From contig JAFGLV010000074.1 of NCBI GenBank assembly GCA_016927855.1, positions 1-57,652 of the forward strand: a stretch of DNA of 57,652 bases. Reading direction: 5' to 3'. A model generated the notes under the pieces. It was given only the letters and a program-made list of their open reading frames with translations. It was not told the DNA's origin and ran no database searches. The DNA comes from Sedimentisphaerales bacterium. GTDB lineage: Bacteria; Planctomycetota; Phycisphaerae; Sedimentisphaerales; Anaerobacaceae. The stretch's first letter is position 1. Every line of letters begins with the position of its first letter. Position numbers and translations under genes: made by a program. Positions 42,688 through 49,587 of the stretch are shown here, in pieces.

Positions 42688-44812
42688 ATCTCTGATTCTG
42701 GTCTCGCTGCTCGCCGGCCTGGCCTACGGGCAGGGCTACATGGGTGACACCGACGTCAACGGCGTCCAGCCGTCCACGTGGGGAGCCACCTGGGTGCAGG
42801 AGCCGAACGACGCCAACGCGGTGGCGAACCTGCAATTCACGTCGTGGGGCTGGAAGTGGGGCCGGCAGACCACCGACGCCAACGCGCTGACGGACATCGG
42901 CTTTTCGTCGTGGTTTCAAGGCCGCATTGCGGATGCGAACGAAGCGGCGTTCGCCCTCGATGTCAATGCGCCTACGTACAACGTCCGCCACTACGGGGCT
43001 ACCGGCGACGGTGCGACCGACGACGCGGCCGCAATTCAACTCGCTAACGATACGGCGGCGGCGGTGGGCGGTGTGCTCGTGTTTCCGCCGGGGACGTACT
43101 CCATACAATCGGCTGTTAGCGTCGATGCGTCTGTGGACTGGCGGGGCTACGGGGCGACTCTCCTGCTGGATGGCGGCGATATCACCGTAGCCGGCACTGC
43201 GACTGCTGCGGAGGCCCTGACGGCCGAAGTGGACAGGGGAGATCCGAACGTGAGCGTCGCGAACGAGAGCGCGTTCAGTGGGGGCGATATTGTCTTCCTC
43301 TCTGGTCACGCCAGCGCCAGCTATACGACCGACAACGAAGCGTTTTGGGGTGAGTACCATATCGTCCGGGGTACAGATACCAACGAAGTGCAGCTTGAAT
43401 CGGTCGCGGCGAACCGCCTCGAAACGGCCACACACTATCCCGCGATCAAGATCGTAACACCTATCCGCGTGCGCTTCTACGACTTGACCATCCGGGGCAA
43501 CGATGTCCCGAATTCCCTCGTCTGGTACTACACGCGCGACAGTGGGCTGTACGGCTGCGAGATTACCGGCGACGAGGGCGGCGGAGACCGCATTGTCGAG
43601 GTCCGCGATTCGTGGAACTTCGCGGTGCAGGACTGTACAATGTACGATGTCGGCGTAAATACGGCGTCGTATCCGGTCATGGCCTATCGTTGTGACGGCA
43701 TGACGTTTGCACGCAATCGCGTTAGGAACTCTGAACAGAGTATGACTGCGCAATGGTCGAAGAACGTCGTGTTCGTGAACAATACGCTCACGTATGTTCA
43801 CGCGGCCGGACTGCTGGCACAGAACTGTTTCGGCGTGTCCATCACGGGCAATGTCGTCAGTAACATGCCGCGCACGATGGCGGATTACGAGGCCGCAGCG
43901 ACCAGCGTCAATGGTATCCAGATCGTCGGGGCGGAAAACGTCGCGATTGTGGGCAACAGCCTCTATAGTTGTCACGGCGAAGGGGCCATCTACGTGCGAT
44001 CCTCCAACTACGTGTACGCCGATGGTACGTACAATCCGCCGTGTCGTAACATCGCGATCACGGGCAATGTTGTCATTGATGCCAACGAGACGTCGCAGGG
44101 TGCGGCGAATCATACGGGCTGTATCTACCTCAAGGCGGCTGGCAGCGACATCGTGGTTGCCAACAACACGCTCGAATTTCACAGTCGCACAGCCGCGAGC
44201 GCCGCGATCATGTGGGCGGGTGAATACGAGCGCATGACCGTGTGTGACAACATCATTCGCACCGACCAGGGCGGCATCTACGCCAAGGATTACACGGGTC
44301 CTCTCTATCCTCGCGGTGGCATGATTCGGGGCAACTCGATCCACTTTCTCACCGATATCGTGGCCAGTGCTGCGGGAGCAATTCGCTGTGCCACGGTGTC
44401 ACGCGGCTACGATTGGTACATCCAGGATAATCACGTTACCGGAGTCCCTCAGACGGGCAATCAATGGCACGTGGTAGCCTCGTACGTGACGACGACGTGG
44501 GAAACGGAGCGGCTGTGGATCAGCGGTAACACCGTGGAATTTGAGAGCGACGCGGCCGGGCGGGGCGTGTATACGGTGGCGACGGCCGGTACGCCAGACC
44601 CCCAGCAGGTGCGCGTTTGGGGCAATGATTTCAGCGACCTGGCGGGCGACGACTACAGCCCCAATATTGAAGCGTACGTGCATCCGTCTGGCACGCTAAT
44701 TCTGGATGATGGGACCACGGAAAAACTGACCATGACGTTCGTCGGCGGCAACCTGACTACGCGGACCGTGGAAGCGACCACGGGCAGTGCGTTGACGGAC
44801 TGGACTGATTAG
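42674..44812 (+). CDS. Viral spike: signal peptide plus pectate-lyase-like beta-helix
   Basis: 712 aa from ATG 42674 (MSCRKSLILVSLLAGLAYGQ), which looks like a secretion signal, unusual for a virion protein. Residues 25-85 hold three Trp-rich repeats with a DANA motif (STWGATWV..., TSWGWKWG..., SSWFQGRI...). From about 95 the start of a pectate-lyase-3/right-handed beta-helix is clear (NVRHYGATGDGATDDAAAIQ), then many coils with regularly spaced Asn (ITGNVVSNM, VAIVGNSLYSC, IVVANNTLEF). Likely the receptor-binding or glycan-depolymerising spike. Catalytic residues cannot be assigned. Confidence 0.75.
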   Translation: MSCRKSLILVSLLAGLAYGQGYMGDTDVNGVQPSTWGATWVQEPNDANAVANLQFTSWGWKWGRQTTDANALTDIGFSSWFQGRIADANEAAFALDVNAPTYNVRHYGATGDGATDDAAAIQLANDTAAAVGGVLVFPPGTYSIQSAVSVDASVDWRGYGATLLLDGGDITVAGTATAAEALTAEVDRGDPNVSVANESAFSGGDIVFLSGHASASYTTDNEAFWGEYHIVRGTDTNEVQLESVAANRLETATHYPAIKIVTPIRVRFYDLTIRGNDVPNSLVWYYTRDSGLYGCEITGDEGGGDRIVEVRDSWNFAVQDCTMYDVGVNTASYPVMAYRCDGMTFARNRVRNSEQSMTAQWSKNVVFVNNTLTYVHAAGLLAQNCFGVSITGNVVSNMPRTMADYEAAATSVNGIQIVGAENVAIVGNSLYSCHGEGAIYVRSSNYVYADGTYNPPCRNIAITGNVVIDANETSQGAANHTGCIYLKAAGSDIVVANNTLEFHSRTAASAAIMWAGEYERMTVCDNIIRTDQGGIYAKDYTGPLYPRGGMIRGNSIHFLTDIVASAAGAIRCATVSRGYDWYIQDNHVTGVPQTGNQWHVVASYVTTTWETERLWISGNTVEFESDAAGRGVYTVATAGTPDPQQVRVWGNDFSDLAGDDYSPNIEAYVHPSGTLILDDGTTEKLTMTFVGGNLTTRTVEATTGSALTDWTD

Positions 44813-44821
44813 GAGCATGTC

Positions 44822-44974
44822 ATGCGCAAGCGCAAAAGCACCCGCAAAACGTACCAAAAGAAATCGACGGCGCAGAAGGCGGTGGCACGCGGCCAGAGCG
44901 TCTACAAGGTCAAGGGCGGCTATCGCCTGACCAAGCGGCGCGCGACGCGGCGCCGGCGGCGGAGCTGGCCGTAG
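44822..44974 (+). CDS. Viral Arg/Lys-rich mini-protein 1
   Basis: 50 aa, about 40 percent Arg or Lys. Contains SVYKVKGGYRLTKRRATRR, shared in outline with the next gene (VY-x3-GGYR followed by basic runs). Probably condenses genome DNA or binds it during packaging. 9 bp after the spike gene. Confidence 0.6.
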   Translation: MRKRKSTRKTYQKKSTAQKAVARGQSVYKVKGGYRLTKRRATRRRRRSWP

Positions 44975-44975
44975 G

Positions 44976-45197
44976 ATGCGACGTCCGACGTATGCGACCA
45001 AGGCCCGGGCGATCCGCGCGGCACGCACCGGCCGGCGTGTCTACCGCGCGGCCGGCGGCTATCGCGTCTCGCCGGAGTGCCCACGGGCAGCGGCCCGGCG
45101 GCGGTCTCTCATTCGTCACCGCACCGCCTCACGCCGACCGGTTCGCCGGCGGGGTCTGTACGTCGCGGTCAAGTGGCTCGACACCGTGCCGTTTTAG
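44976..45197 (+). CDS. Viral Arg-rich mini-protein 2
   Basis: 73 aa. RVYRAAGGYRVSPECPRAAA matches the VY-x3-GGYR core of the preceding protein, so the two are likely tandem duplicates. The C-terminus adds GLYVAVKWLDTVPF. Starts 1 bp after the previous stop. Probable DNA-binding virion protein. Confidence 0.6.
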   Translation: MRRPTYATKARAIRAARTGRRVYRAAGGYRVSPECPRAAARRRSLIRHRTASRRPVRRRGLYVAVKWLDTVPF

Positions 45198-45208
45198 GGG
45201 GTGCTACG

Positions 45209-45247
45209 GGTCGGACCGACCGGAGATCGTGGCTCACCGCGAGCCAC
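45209..45247 (+). promoter_or_regulatory. Second GGTCG-N3-CGACC palindrome and hairpin
   Basis: GGTCG-GAC-CGACC (45209-45221) repeats the arms of the palindrome at 40090. It is followed by a perfect 7-bp hairpin GTGGCTC-ACCGC-GAGCCAC (45229-45247). Together they lie in the 141-bp gap before the distal late genes. Confidence 0.5.
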
Positions 45248-45338
45248 AGGACGCCGGATCGGCCCGGCAGAATCCGTTTCCATCGTTTTGCGACCACCGG
45301 GGACGTATCCGGCCCTGGGGCGCGTGGAGGATCTAGTG

Positions 45339-45551
45339 ATGAGTCAACTCAGTGAAGCCCTCAAGGGTGTGAAGCTGACCGTTATCCTGAACATCCTGGA
45401 GCTGATCGTGGCGAACCTGTCCGAGCCCGTCCGCAACGGCCTGGTCGATGCGATCACCAAGCTGGAGCAAACGGCCGCGACGACACCGAGCAAGGCCGAC
45501 GACATCCTGGCGGTCCTGCTGCACCCGATCAAGGAATGGCTCGCCGACTGA
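45339..45551 (+). CDS. Viral 70-aa helical protein
   Basis: MSQLSEALKGVKLTVILNIL: amphipathic, helix-rich, without a clear membrane span. ATG 45339 has a perfect GGAGG at 45326-45330. Stop overlaps the next start (TGATG). Function unknown; a scaffold or small virion protein is possible. Confidence 0.6.
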   Translation: MSQLSEALKGVKLTVILNILELIVANLSEPVRNGLVDAITKLEQTAATTPSKADDILAVLLHPIKEWLAD

Positions 45552-46195
45552 TGCCGGAAATTCTGTCCAGTCTGCCCTGGCTCAAAGGTCCGATCCCAGA
45601 TTCGGTCGTGCTGAATCCCGGCGACGAAATTTGGCTGCGCTATCAAATGATCGATTCCGGTTCGTGGCTCGAACAGACGATGGTGGCGCAGATCGAGACC
45701 GAGCTGAGAGCGGACCTGCGCGTCGAGTTGGTCCGCACGATCCGCGAAAGTGGCTACGACCTGAGCCCGCATTACCCGGTCGTCTCCGATCCCTCCGACG
45801 TCGGCGCGTCACCAGTCACCGAGCCGCAATACATCACCTTCGTCTGTCGTGCTCTGCCCGCGTCCGACTCCGACCAGCCCGCTGATCCGCGTGCCGGTGG
45901 AGTGATGCCCTGGCCTCTCAAGGCGGTCCTGATCGCGTCGGCCATCGCGCTGGCCGGGTACGCTACCTGGGTGTACTCCAATCGTATCGAGTACGTCATG
46001 AAGCCCGCCGTCGCCACGCTCCAGGAGACGGCCCAAGACCCCAACGCCACGCCGGCCGAACGCGAAACGGCCATCAAGGCCCTGGGCGAAATCGCCGATA
46101 CTTCGATCGTGGGTGAGGTCGCGTCCGGCCTGGGATCGAGCTTCGCGTTGCTCGTCGGCCTGGCGGTCCTGTACCTGCTCTTCGGAAGGGATTGA
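45551..46195 (+). CDS. Viral two-helix membrane protein
   Basis: 214 aa. Beta-rich N-terminal domain (about 1-110), then two transmembrane helices (about 120-142 KAVLIASAIALAGYATWVYS, and about 193-210 SFALLVGLAVLYLLFG) separated by an exposed loop (EYVMKPAVATLQETAQD). Candidate for a vertex or membrane-associated virion protein. Confidence 0.6.
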   Translation: MPEILSSLPWLKGPIPDSVVLNPGDEIWLRYQMIDSGSWLEQTMVAQIETELRADLRVELVRTIRESGYDLSPHYPVVSDPSDVGASPVTEPQYITFVCRALPASDSDQPADPRAGGVMPWPLKAVLIASAIALAGYATWVYSNRIEYVMKPAVATLQETAQDPNATPAERETAIKALGEIADTSIVGEVASGLGSSFALLVGLAVLYLLFGRD

Positions 46196-46197
46196 CG

Positions 46198-46503
46198 ATG
46201 ACACTGAGGGAACTGCTATTAGGCAAGATCGTGAACCAGCCCGGTTTGCGTGAAGGCGTGGCTTTCGGTTTGTCGATGGCGCCGCCGGCCCTGGCCGCGA
46301 AGCTTGATGCACCGTTGCACCTAAGGATCTATGAGACGTTCTACCGAGCCGACGTCAGTGGTATCGAGGTGCTACTGACCCTGGGGGACGATCAATGGGG
46401 ATGGAGTGCCGATGAACTGGAAGCTTTCATCAACGGACCTGCCCAAGATGCTCTTGGGTGTCCTGGGCGTGGTCCTGGCCTGGACGGCCCAGCAGACCAT
46501 TGA
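46198..46503 (+). CDS. Viral hypothetical protein
   Basis: 101 aa from ATG 46198, 2 bp after the previous stop. Starts MTLRELLLGKIVNQPGLREG; mixed alpha/beta; no recognised domain. The last 91 nt overlap the next gene in another frame, so its 3' end may be shared coding. Confidence 0.5.
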   Translation: MTLRELLLGKIVNQPGLREGVAFGLSMAPPALAAKLDAPLHLRIYETFYRADVSGIEVLLTLGDDQWGWSADELEAFINGPAQDALGCPGRGPGLDGPADH

Positions 46504-46738
46504 CCGCCTGGACTCCATCGAGTGCCGCCTGCGGACCCTGGAATGCCAGACTACCCGCATTCTGACCCGCCTGGACATGCCCACCAGCCGGGGCGATACC
46601 CTGGATTTCGGGGTAAAACCGGCTTGTTGGGACCTCTGGCCGGGGAATCAAAGAAATCAAGAAAATCAAACTACACCTTTTTCCCTTGACGAACCGATGG
46701 TACACTTGGTAGGGTATAAGTGCCGTAGTAACCGATAG
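46412..46738 (+). CDS. Viral small membrane protein with coiled coil (holin-like candidate)
   Basis: 108 aa. N-terminal hydrophobic helix (MLLGVLGVVLAWTA, about 13-26), then a heptad-like helix (QQTIDRLDSIECRLRTLE). GGAG at 46403. TM-plus-coiled-coil is common in holins and spanin-like proteins; no lysis enzyme was recognised in the provirus. Assignment tentative. Confidence 0.5.
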   Translation: MNWKLSSTDLPKMLLGVLGVVLAWTAQQTIDRLDSIECRLRTLECQTTRILTRLDMPTSRGDTLDFGVKPACWDLWPGNQRNQENQTTPFSLDEPMVHLVGYKCRSNR

Positions 46739-46764
46739 ACAGACAACTCGACCGAGCTTACTAC

Positions 46765-46804
46765 GGCGGGTGGATTGCCTCCAAGGCGTCCATCCGCCTT
46801 TTTC
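46765..46804 (+). terminator. Rho-independent terminator in the late operon
   Basis: GGCGGGTGGA (46765-46774) pairs with TCCATCCGCC (46789-46798) with one wobble, followed by TTTTTC. Ends most late transcripts before the last viral gene. Confidence 0.65.
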
Positions 46805-46825
46805 TTTGGCCTGGGAGTGCGTGGC

Positions 46826-47092
46826 GTGTTGGAGCTGCTGAATCTGCTGCTGGAATCGGATAAGCAAGACCAGCTCAAGGTCTTGGCGGCCGCCGTGTCC
46901 AGGAACGCGGCGCAGATCGAAGCGATGGATCGCGCTGTTCGCACCCTATACACCGCCTCGCTGGTGTCCTTAGGGGGCGTGTTGCTGTTGCTGGTCACCG
47001 TGCTGTATCTCGATCACTGCACGGGACGCCGGCTCAAAGCGTTGGAGGAACGGGTGAAGTCGCGGGAACGCGAGATTATACCGGTCTCATAA
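46826..47092 (+). CDS. Viral small membrane protein
   Basis: 88 aa from GTG 46826 (GGGAG at 46813-46817). Helical N-terminus (LLESDKQDQLKVLAAAVSRN), one transmembrane helix (about 48-66, LVSLGGVLLLLVTVLYL) and a charged coiled-coil tail. Lies after the terminator, close to attR, so it may be expressed separately. Confidence 0.5.
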   Translation: MLELLNLLLESDKQDQLKVLAAAVSRNAAQIEAMDRAVRTLYTASLVSLGGVLLLLVTVLYLDHCTGRRLKALEERVKSREREIIPVS

Positions 47093-47134
47093 AAAAGGCC
47101 CTGTGCCGGAGAATCTCAAGGTGCAACCGACTGA

Positions 47135-47162
47135 GTGTAACATAACATATCTTATGGGACGT
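47135..47162. repeat. attR: dif-like XerC/XerD site
   Basis: Arm GTGTAACATAA, centre CATATC, arm TTATGGGACGT. Shares the 15-bp core 47139-47153 with attL. Excision would rejoin the attL left arm with this right arm, giving a host dif whose reverse complement reads ACGTCCCATAA, GATATG, TTATGTTTCAT, close to known bacterial dif sites. Confidence 0.75.
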
Positions 47163-47269
47163 TATGCGTGAGGTCTGGCGCGGAGGCCGGTGGCGTGAGT
47201 CTGGCGAGGCCGCTTTACGGCCGCACACGGTGTTCTCCGGGCGCTCCGCAGTTCCTTGGCGCGATGCCG

Positions 47270-48016
47270 TCAGTAGTCTGCGGTGCGCTCAAATGGGTCA
47301 CGCATCGCGAGGGGCTTGCCGAGGATTTCGTAGTGGAGGATCGCTCGGCGCAAAGCATCGGGATCGTCGTAGTCGATCACTAAGGAGACCGGTGCGCCGG
47401 CATTCGGCTGGGCGGCGGGAGTCTCGATAGTCGCGACAGCCGAGGGCTCGTGTGGGTACAGGGTTGGGGCCGCGGCCTCCGCTTCACGTTGGCGCCGCGC
47501 GGCCAACCGCCGGCTCGCTTCGGCGCGCCGGGCGGCCGCCACCGCCTCGCGGGCTTGCTGCTGTCCGGCCGCCTGCTGTTGGGCGATCGACTCCGGACGG
47601 TCCCTCTCGAAGACCAGAACCGATTCGCCGCTGGAGTCGGTGCGGATCATCAGTTTACCGGGCTCCGGCCGTCTGGGGCCGGCGGGGGACGGCGCCTGCG
47701 GCGAGGACTGGGCCTGCTGGTATTTGGCTTCGAGCGCGCGCTGCATTTCTTCGGCCTTGCGTGCCAGACGTTGTTGCCAAGTCTCTCGCGGCTGTCCCGC
47801 AAGCGAGCGTTGGGGAGCAGCTTCTCTGCCGACGCGCTGCTGTCTTTTCTTGGCCTCGGCGTTCTTGATCAGCCCGCCGATCATCGAGAAAACTACAATG
47901 ATCAGGAGGATGAGGATATTGGCCCAGTCGCCAAAATCGTCCCACTGGGCCAGCAAACCAAGTTGGACAATCCATTCCTGCATGCGTTGCCACCCGGACC
48001 TTCGGTCTCGGGTCAT
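47270..48016 (-). CDS. Unknown FloA-linked membrane protein
   Basis: 248 aa. One membrane helix near residues 32-48 ([19 protein letters not shown]), then a long Gln/Arg/Ala-rich helical region (about 50-200) and a conserved-looking C-terminal segment ([20 protein letters not shown]). Start overlaps the floA stop by 4 bp, so it is translationally coupled to the flotillin and probably acts with it. First chromosomal gene right of the provirus. Family unknown. Confidence 0.75.
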   Translation of the reverse strand: MTRDRRSGWQRMQEWIVQLGLLAQWDDFGDWANILILLIIVVFSMIGGLIKNAEAKKRQQRVGREAAPQRSLAGQPRETWQQRLARKAEEMQRALEAKYQQAQSSPQAPSPAGPRRPEPGKLMIRTDSSGESVLVFERDRPESIAQQQAAGQQQAREAVAAARRAEASRRLAARRQREAEAAAPTLYPHEPSAVATIETPAAQPNAGAPVSLVIDYDDPDALRRAILHYEILGKPLAMRDPFERTADY

Positions 48017-49032
48017 TCCGACTTCTTCGGCTTGGCGATGGATTCACGCATCTGGGTGTCGGCGCCGATGTTCTTGAGGCGATAATAGTCCATGATGCCG
48101 AGATTGCCTTTGGTGAAGGCTTCCGCGATGGCCAGCGGCACCTTGGATTCGTTCTCGACGACCAAGGCGCGCATTTCCTGCTCGCGGGCGACCGCCATAG
48201 CGCGGCGTTTCTCCGCCTCGGCCTTGGCGCGGCGCATGTCGGCCTCCGCCTGGGCTGCCTGGAGCTGGGCACCGACGTTCTCGCCGACGTCCACGTCCGC
48301 GATGTCGATCGAAAGGATCTCGAACGCGCTGCCGGCATCCAATCCCTTGCCTAACACCGCCTTGGAGATCCGGTCCGGGTTCTCCAATACGCTCTTGTAC
48401 GTGATCGAGCTGCCGATGGTGGTGACGATACCTTCACCGACGCGGGCGATGATCGTCTCTTCCGTCGCACCGCCGACGAGCCGTTGGATGTTCGTCCGGA
48501 CGGTGACACGGGCTTTGGCGCGGAGCTGAATGCCGTCCTGGGCCACGGCGTCGATGGTCTCCTTGCCCTTCTTCGGATCGGGACAGTCGATGACCTTCGG
48601 GTTGACACTGGTCTGAATCGCATCGAGGATGTCGCGTCCGGCCAGGTCGATGGCGGTGGCGGTTTTCAGGGTCAAGTCGATGTTGGCGCGGTTGGCAGCG
48701 ATCAGGGCGCGCACGACGTTGGGCACGCGGCCCCCTGCCAGGTAGTGGCTTTCCAGGTCCGTCGTCGTCAGCTCCAGACCGGCCTGGATGGCGGTGATCT
48801 TACTAAGCACGATGACGCGCGCGTCGACCTTGCGCAGCCACATGCCGATCAGCTCGCTGAGCTTGATATCGGCCCGCGAGAAATACGCCTGCAACCACAG
48901 CCGCGCGAACTTCGCCACGACCAGTACGAAGATCAGCACCGCAATGGCAACCACGATCAGAATACCGATAAGAACGGGATTCATTCCGTCCGACGGCGCC
49001 TGTCGCAGCAACATTTGCATCATCTCAGACAT
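48013..49032 (-). CDS. floA: Flotillin-like protein FloA
   Basis: 339 aa, the usual FloA/YqfA length. N-terminal membrane segment (about 19-42), PHB/SPFH domain, and the conserved [14 protein letters not shown] (about 62-75) and [20 protein letters not shown] (about 235-254) strings, then an Ala/Glu-rich helix ([20 protein letters not shown]). Organises membrane microdomains. Within an operon after two NfeD genes, the typical partner arrangement. Confidence 0.95.
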   Translation of the reverse strand: MSEMMQMLLRQAPSDGMNPVLIGILIVVAIAVLIFVLVVAKFARLWLQAYFSRADIKLSELIGMWLRKVDARVIVLSKITAIQAGLELTTTDLESHYLAGGRVPNVVRALIAANRANIDLTLKTATAIDLAGRDILDAIQTSVNPKVIDCPDPKKGKETIDAVAQDGIQLRAKARVTVRTNIQRLVGGATEETIIARVGEGIVTTIGSSITYKSVLENPDRISKAVLGKGLDAGSAFEILSIDIADVDVGENVGAQLQAAQAEADMRRAKAEAEKRRAMAVAREQEMRALVVENESKVPLAIAEAFTKGNLGIMDYYRLKNIGADTQMRESIAKPKKSE

Positions 49033-49047
49033 CCTGCCATCCTTTCA

Positions 49048-49542
49048 CTAAGCCTCGTCCGTCGTTCGAACGGTCAGTTGCGTTCCTTCCACCCGAATGA
49101 CTTTGACGATTGTGTCTTTTTGTATGTAACCGCTTTCGGCGACACATTCAACCCGTCGCGTACCGAAAGTGCAGGTGCCCACCGGCCGCAGCGGGGTCAG
49201 CACCTTCCCGGTCTGGCCGAGCAGCTTGACCAACTCTGCGGTATCGGAGATCGCGTCGCCCCGTTCGCGCGAGGGAGGCGCCAGAATCACCCGTTGGCCG
49301 AACCGCGTCTTGGGCAGCATTCTGTACGCCGCGACCAGCAGCGACGGCACCATGACCAGCGCGACCATGATCCCTATCCATCCGGCCGTCGAGCTGTAGT
49401 GGAAGAACGTGGCTATCCCCCCTACCAGGCACGCCAGCGCGCAGATGCCCAGCAGGCCGCCGCTCGGGACGAAGACCTCCACGACGATCAGCGCCGCACA
49501 CGCGACGTACAAAAAAACGGCAAACAGGAGCCACCACACCAC
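49048..49542 (-). CDS. NfeD-like short membrane protein
   Basis: 164 aa from GTG 49542 with AAAGGTGG upstream. Two to four transmembrane helices (about 1-75, ending around WIGIMVALVMVPSLLVA) and a C-terminal NfeD OB-fold (about 110-164, GQTGKVLTPLRPVGTCTFG). It lacks the protease domain of the longer NfeD upstream. Expected to act with FloA at the membrane, from which it is 15 bp away. Confidence 0.85.
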   Translation of the reverse strand: MVWWLLFAVFLYVACAALIVVEVFVPSGGLLGICALACLVGGIATFFHYSSTAGWIGIMVALVMVPSLLVAAYRMLPKTRFGQRVILAPPSRERGDAISDTAELVKLLGQTGKVLTPLRPVGTCTFGTRRVECVAESGYIQKDTIVKVIRVEGTQLTVRTTDEA

Positions 49543-49587
49543 GTTTCCACCTTTCCTTGACGAGCGCACGGCGCAGCACGCGACATG

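Larger units (their letters stand above)
35100..47153 (+). mobile_element. Integrated PM2-like (corticovirus-like) tailless provirus, 12.04 kb
   Basis: Flanked by 15-bp direct repeats inside dif-like sites. All genes are on the plus strand in two blocks: an early block (zinc-finger proteins, SSB, Rep_trans initiator, zinc-ribbon and GGARxGAGRP proteins, packaging ATPase, small HTH) and a late block (capsid protein, small membrane proteins, spike, Arg-rich mini-proteins). No integrase, terminase large subunit, portal, tail or tape-measure gene is present. Size, gene content, P2-like capsid protein and abundance of short membrane proteins match membrane-containing icosahedral viruses such as PM2. 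No frameshift is visible, so it may be viable. Confidence 0.82.

Noticed and set aside
42584..44344. 586-codon minus-strand open frame opposite the spike gene
   Set aside because: Antisense shadow; the plus frame has a signal peptide and beta-helix signature and all viral genes are on the plus strand.
46686..46720. Promoter TTGACG ... TATAAG before the last viral gene
   Set aside because: Spacer of 23 bp is too long and the terminator at 46765 lies between it and the gene.
35100..47153. Filamentous (inovirus-like) or tailed prophage
   Set aside because: The Rep and ATPase could fit an inovirus, but the P2-like capsid protein, beta-helix spike and lack of pIII/pVIII-type genes do not; no terminase, portal, tape measure or tail genes for a tailed phage.
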